NCBI GenBank assembly: GCA_945952415.1
Contig: CAMFIF010000025.1
Span: 1 to 50,022, forward strand
Length of the DNA: 50,022 bases
Direction: 5' to 3'
From: an uncultured Rhizobium sp.
GTDB taxonomy: Bacteria > Pseudomonadota > Alphaproteobacteria > Rhizobiales > Rhizobiaceae
How positions within the stretch are numbered: the first letter of the stretch is position 1; each line of letters starts with the position of its first letter. The notes under the pieces were generated by a model that was not told where the DNA came from, ran no database searches, and worked only from the letters and a program-made list of their open reading frames with translations. Shown here one piece after another: positions 48,193 to 50,022 of the stretch. The translations under genes and the position numbers were made by a program.

Positions 48193-48821
48193 CTTGCACC
48201 TCCCCAGCTGCGCAGCGACATCCAGGTCTTGCGGTCCAGACGGAACCACTCGACCGGCACCATGGCATTGAGCGCCTGGCAGGGCACCATGCCGGTGCCC
48301 TGGAACTGAAACCCGCATTTCTGGATCACCCGCCGCGAGCCGACATTGGTGACCCGGCAGCGCGCATCGATCTGGCGAATGTCCATCCGGGTGCGAAAGA
48401 CCATGTCGATCAGCACCTGGGCAGCTTCAGTCATGTAGCCGCGGTTCCAGTGGGGCTCGCCCAGCCAGTAGCCGATTTCCACCGTGGTTTCGTCGACCGG
48501 CTCAATGCCGCAGCAGCCGAGAAAGTGGCCGTTTTCCGCAAGCGTGATGGCATAGACGCATTTGCCGATCACGCCCGCTGTCGCACGTCGCACGAAATCG
48601 GCGGCGTCGTCTGCCGTGTAGGGATGCGGCATGCGAGAAACCATGGTGGCGACATTGGCGTTGTTGGCGAGATGGGCAAGGGCGTCGATGTCGTCCGTGT
48701 GGGGCGCGCGCAGAACGAGGCGCTCCGACAACAGGACGGGGCAATCGGTCCTTGACCTCTCGGGCCTCAACCGCTCTTCCGGGGGCCGGGATGGCCCCTC
48801 TCTCAACAATTCAGCTTGCAT
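48189..48821 (-). CDS. GNAT-family N-acetyltransferase (upstream of pair)
   Basis: This 210-residue protein has a short charged N-terminus and then a RimJ/RimL-like GNAT domain: LLSERLVLRAPHTDDIDALA, IGYWLGEPHWNRGYMTEAAQ (acetyl-CoA loop, about residues 116-135) and CRVTNVGSRRVIQKCGFQFQ. A GGAGGACAAG precedes the ATG. It is related to the following gene but not a close duplicate, so the pair reflects an old duplication or recruitment. The position behind rplU-rpmA hints at a ribosomal-protein target, but a terminator separates them. Confidence 0.88.
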   Translation of the reverse strand: MQAELLREGPSRPPEERLRPERSRTDCPVLLSERLVLRAPHTDDIDALAHLANNANVATMVSRMPHPYTADDAADFVRRATAGVIGKCVYAITLAENGHFLGCCGIEPVDETTVEIGYWLGEPHWNRGYMTEAAQVLIDMVFRTRMDIRQIDARCRVTNVGSRRVIQKCGFQFQGTGMVPCQALNAMVPVEWFRLDRKTWMSLRSWGGAR

Positions 48822-48841
48822 GATCTTGTCCTCCTTTGGGC

Positions 48842-48882
48842 AAAGAAAAAAGGGAGATGGGGCAGCGCCTCATCTCCCTTTT
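48842..48882 (-). terminator. rho-independent terminator of rplU-rpmA
   Basis: AAAAGGGAGATG (48848-48859) pairs perfectly over 12 bases with CATCTCCCTTTT (48871-48882). On the minus strand a run of T with one C follows (TTTTTTCTTTG). It lies about 70 bases after the rpmA stop and before the GNAT pair. Confidence 0.8.
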
Positions 48883-48954
48883 CGGAGGACTGAACCGGGG
48901 TTCCAAGTTCAGCCGGGTCGATGAGACGCCGGCTGCTTGAAAGGCTTCCGGCAA

Positions 48955-49224
48955 TTATTCCGCAGCTTCCGCTTTCGGCATTACAGACACGTACACGCGG
49001 CCATTGGCCTTCGTACGGTAGTTCACATTACCGGCCGTAAGGGCAAAAATCGTGTAGTCCTTGCCGAGGCCAACGTTCTGGCCCGGATGCCACTGGGTGC
49101 CACGCTGGCGAACGATGATGTTACCAGCAACGACGGCTTCGCCGCCGAACTTCTTCACGCCAAGGCGCTTGGATTCTGAATCGCGACCGTTGCGCGAAGA
49201 ACCGCCAGCTTTTTTGTGTGCCAT
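48955..49224 (-). CDS. rpmA: 50S ribosomal protein L27
   Basis: This 89-residue protein starts [20 protein letters not shown] and contains [20 protein letters not shown], both typical of L27, whose N-terminus reaches the peptidyl transferase centre. There is no N-terminal extension that would need cleavage as in Firmicutes. AGAAGGAGATATCCC precedes the ATG. It follows rplU by 34 bases. Confidence 0.98.
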   Translation of the reverse strand: MAHKKAGGSSRNGRDSESKRLGVKKFGGEAVVAGNIIVRQRGTQWHPGQNVGLGKDYTIFALTAGNVNYRTKANGRVYVSVMPKAEAAE

Positions 49225-49258
49225 GGGATATCTCCTTCTGGGTGCTCAGGTGCGATAA

Positions 49259-49576
49259 TTACTTGCCGGCTACGATGTCCGTGATGCGGACGACCGTGTG
49301 GTGCTGGCGATGGCCGCGCGAGCGCTTGGAATTCTGGCGGCGGCGCTTCTTGAAGGCGATGACCTTCTTGCCACGATTGTGCTCGACAACTTCGGCAACG
49401 ACCTTGGCGCCGGCCACGAAGGGCGCGCCGATCGCTGCGTCGGCGCCTTCGCCAACGACCAGGACTTCGTTGAATTCTACGGATGCACCGGCATCGGCTT
49501 CGAGCTTCTCGATGGTCAGCACGTCGTTGGCTGCCACGCGGTACTGCTTGCCGCCGGTTTTGATGACTGCGAACAT
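49259..49576 (-). CDS. rplU: 50S ribosomal protein L21
   Basis: This 105-residue protein is a full-length L21, with the N-terminus [20 protein letters not shown] and the C-terminal [19 protein letters not shown]. It binds 23S rRNA early in 50S assembly. AAAGGAT precedes the ATG. It is the first gene of rplU-rpmA, behind a long leader of roughly 160 bases from the candidate promoter at 49745-49773. Confidence 0.98.
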   Translation of the reverse strand: MFAVIKTGGKQYRVAANDVLTIEKLEADAGASVEFNEVLVVGEGADAAIGAPFVAGAKVVAEVVEHNRGKKVIAFKKRRRQNSKRSRGHRQHHTVVRITDIVAGK

Positions 49577-49744
49577 TTTTTATCCTTTCATGTCCGTTCC
49601 GGCTCTTCGGCTGTCAGCCGCGGCCGTCTTTTTGCCAGTCGATTGGATGGCAGCACCGCTTCTGACGGCACCGCCGGCGAAAACCCTGCAATAAATGCAA
49701 AGGGATGGCGCGAAAGGCAGAAAGTCCATTTCGCATCGGGTGCC

Positions 49745-49773
49745 CAATTACGTGGGTGCGGCAATCCTGTCAA
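49745..49773 (-). promoter_or_regulatory. candidate promoter of rplU-rpmA
   Basis: On the minus strand a consensus TTGACA (49773-49768) is followed after exactly 17 bases by TAATTG (49750-49745). It is the best promoter match upstream of rplU. It implies a leader of about 160 bases with GC-rich hairpins, for example CGGCT-GAC-AGCCG. Confidence 0.55.
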
Positions 49774-49805
49774 GGCAAAAGCGACAGGCGCATGAAGATA
49801 AGCCC

Positions 49806-49834
49806 TTGCAAGGGAAGAATTTCGCCGCTATGTA
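49806..49834 (+). promoter_or_regulatory. candidate promoter of tRNA-Ser
   Basis: TTGCAA (49806-49811) is followed after 17 bases by TATGTA (49829-49834). The expected transcription start is about 29 bases before the tRNA. It is divergent from the rplU promoter. Confidence 0.55.
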
Positions 49835-49869
49835 GCACCCCGCGTCGACACGGCGCCAACCATGATTGC

Positions 49870-49959
49870 GGAGAAGTGGCAGAGTGGTTGAATGCACCGC
49901 ACTCGAAATGCGGCATACCTGCAAGGGTATCGGGGGTTCAAATCCCTCCTTCTCCGCCA
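49870..49959 (+). tRNA. tRNA-Ser (anticodon CGA)
   Basis: The 90-base gene folds as a class II tRNA. The acceptor GGAGAAG (49870-49876) pairs with CTTCTCC (49949-49955), with discriminator G and an encoded CCA (49957-49959). The anticodon stem CCGCA/TGCGG encloses the loop with CGA, reading serine codon UCG. A long variable arm (about 49914-49930) and a T-arm with GGGGGTTCAAATCCCTC are present. Confidence 0.95.
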
Positions 49960-50022
49960 TTAAATCATTGTCCATACCGGATACATAGGTAACAGTTTGT
50001 ACCTAAGACATGGGTGACAATC
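49960..50022. mobile_element. possible end of an IS481-like insertion sequence (cut by window edge)
   Basis: Just after the tRNA, two similar 13-base direct repeats appear: ACATAGGTAACAG (49983-49995) and ACATGGGTGACAA (50008-50020), 25 bases apart. From memory such tandem motifs stand at the ends or promoter regions of IS481-family elements in rhizobia. No transposase is in the window, so this is a tentative call. Confidence 0.3.

Overview
The window is a GC-rich chromosomal segment of an alphaproteobacterium, most likely a member of the Rhizobiales close to Rhizobium/Agrobacterium. The signs are a TrcR (DUF1013) regulator, a 1591-residue NAD-dependent glutamate dehydrogenase, an imuA-imuB-dnaE2 mutagenesis cassette behind an alphaproteobacterial-type LexA box (GAAC-N7-GAAC), the obgE-proB-proA-nadD-rsfS-rlmH-envC-ctpA-deacetylase-rppH run, and at the left edge a C/G-rich palindromic repeat of the kind scattered through rhizobial genomes. 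The species cannot be named from this sequence alone.

Layout, left to right. 1-7.4 kb: intergenic repeat, trcR (minus), acs (plus), an unrecognised charged protein, a small secreted Excalibur-type protein and a DUF1674/SDHAF4-like factor (both minus), then htpX and an rsmB-type rRNA methyltransferase that overlap by 4 bases. 7.4-12.9 kb: heparinase II/III-family protein, purH, leuB and a PAP2 phosphatase, all plus. 13.0-18.5 kb: an MHS-type MFS transporter with a large extra loop (minus), a divergent VirK/YbjX (DUF535) protein, asd and an MltB-type lytic transglycosylase. 18.5-26.6 kb: beta-carbonic anhydrase and a PdxY-like kinase (minus), then the giant glutamate dehydrogenase and a second MFS permease (plus). 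26.7-30.4 kb: PLP-dependent serine/threonine dehydratase, leuD (minus), a small membrane protein, a CitE-like CoA-ester lyase translationally coupled to a DUF1737 protein, and a zincin-like metallopeptidase. 30.6-36.5 kb: the SOS mutagenesis cassette. 36.5-46.7 kb: a long minus-strand run covering RNA 5'-end processing (rppH), envelope remodelling (deacetylase, ctpA, envC), ribosome maturation (rlmH, rsfS, obgE), NAD synthesis (nadD) and proline synthesis (proA, proB). 46.7-50.0 kb: an endonuclease/exonuclease/phosphatase-family protein, two coupled GNAT acetyltransferases, rpmA and rplU, a tRNA-Ser(CGA), and what may be the end of an insertion sequence running off the right edge.

Most of the window is conserved housekeeping sequence. 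Functional groups are amino-acid metabolism (leuB, leuD, asd, proA, proB, glutamate dehydrogenase, dehydratase), acetate activation, purine synthesis, translation and ribosome assembly, peptidoglycan remodelling, and inducible mutagenesis. I see no CRISPR array, no complete transposon, no phage genes and no cluster that looks like a new defence or biosynthetic system. The most useful second looks are the apparent CTG start of rsfS, the roughly 200-residue periplasmic loop of the MHS transporter, the LexA-controlled mutasome promoter, the unrecognised charged protein at 3.3-4.2 kb and the AT-rich repeat-bearing region upstream of glutamate dehydrogenase.
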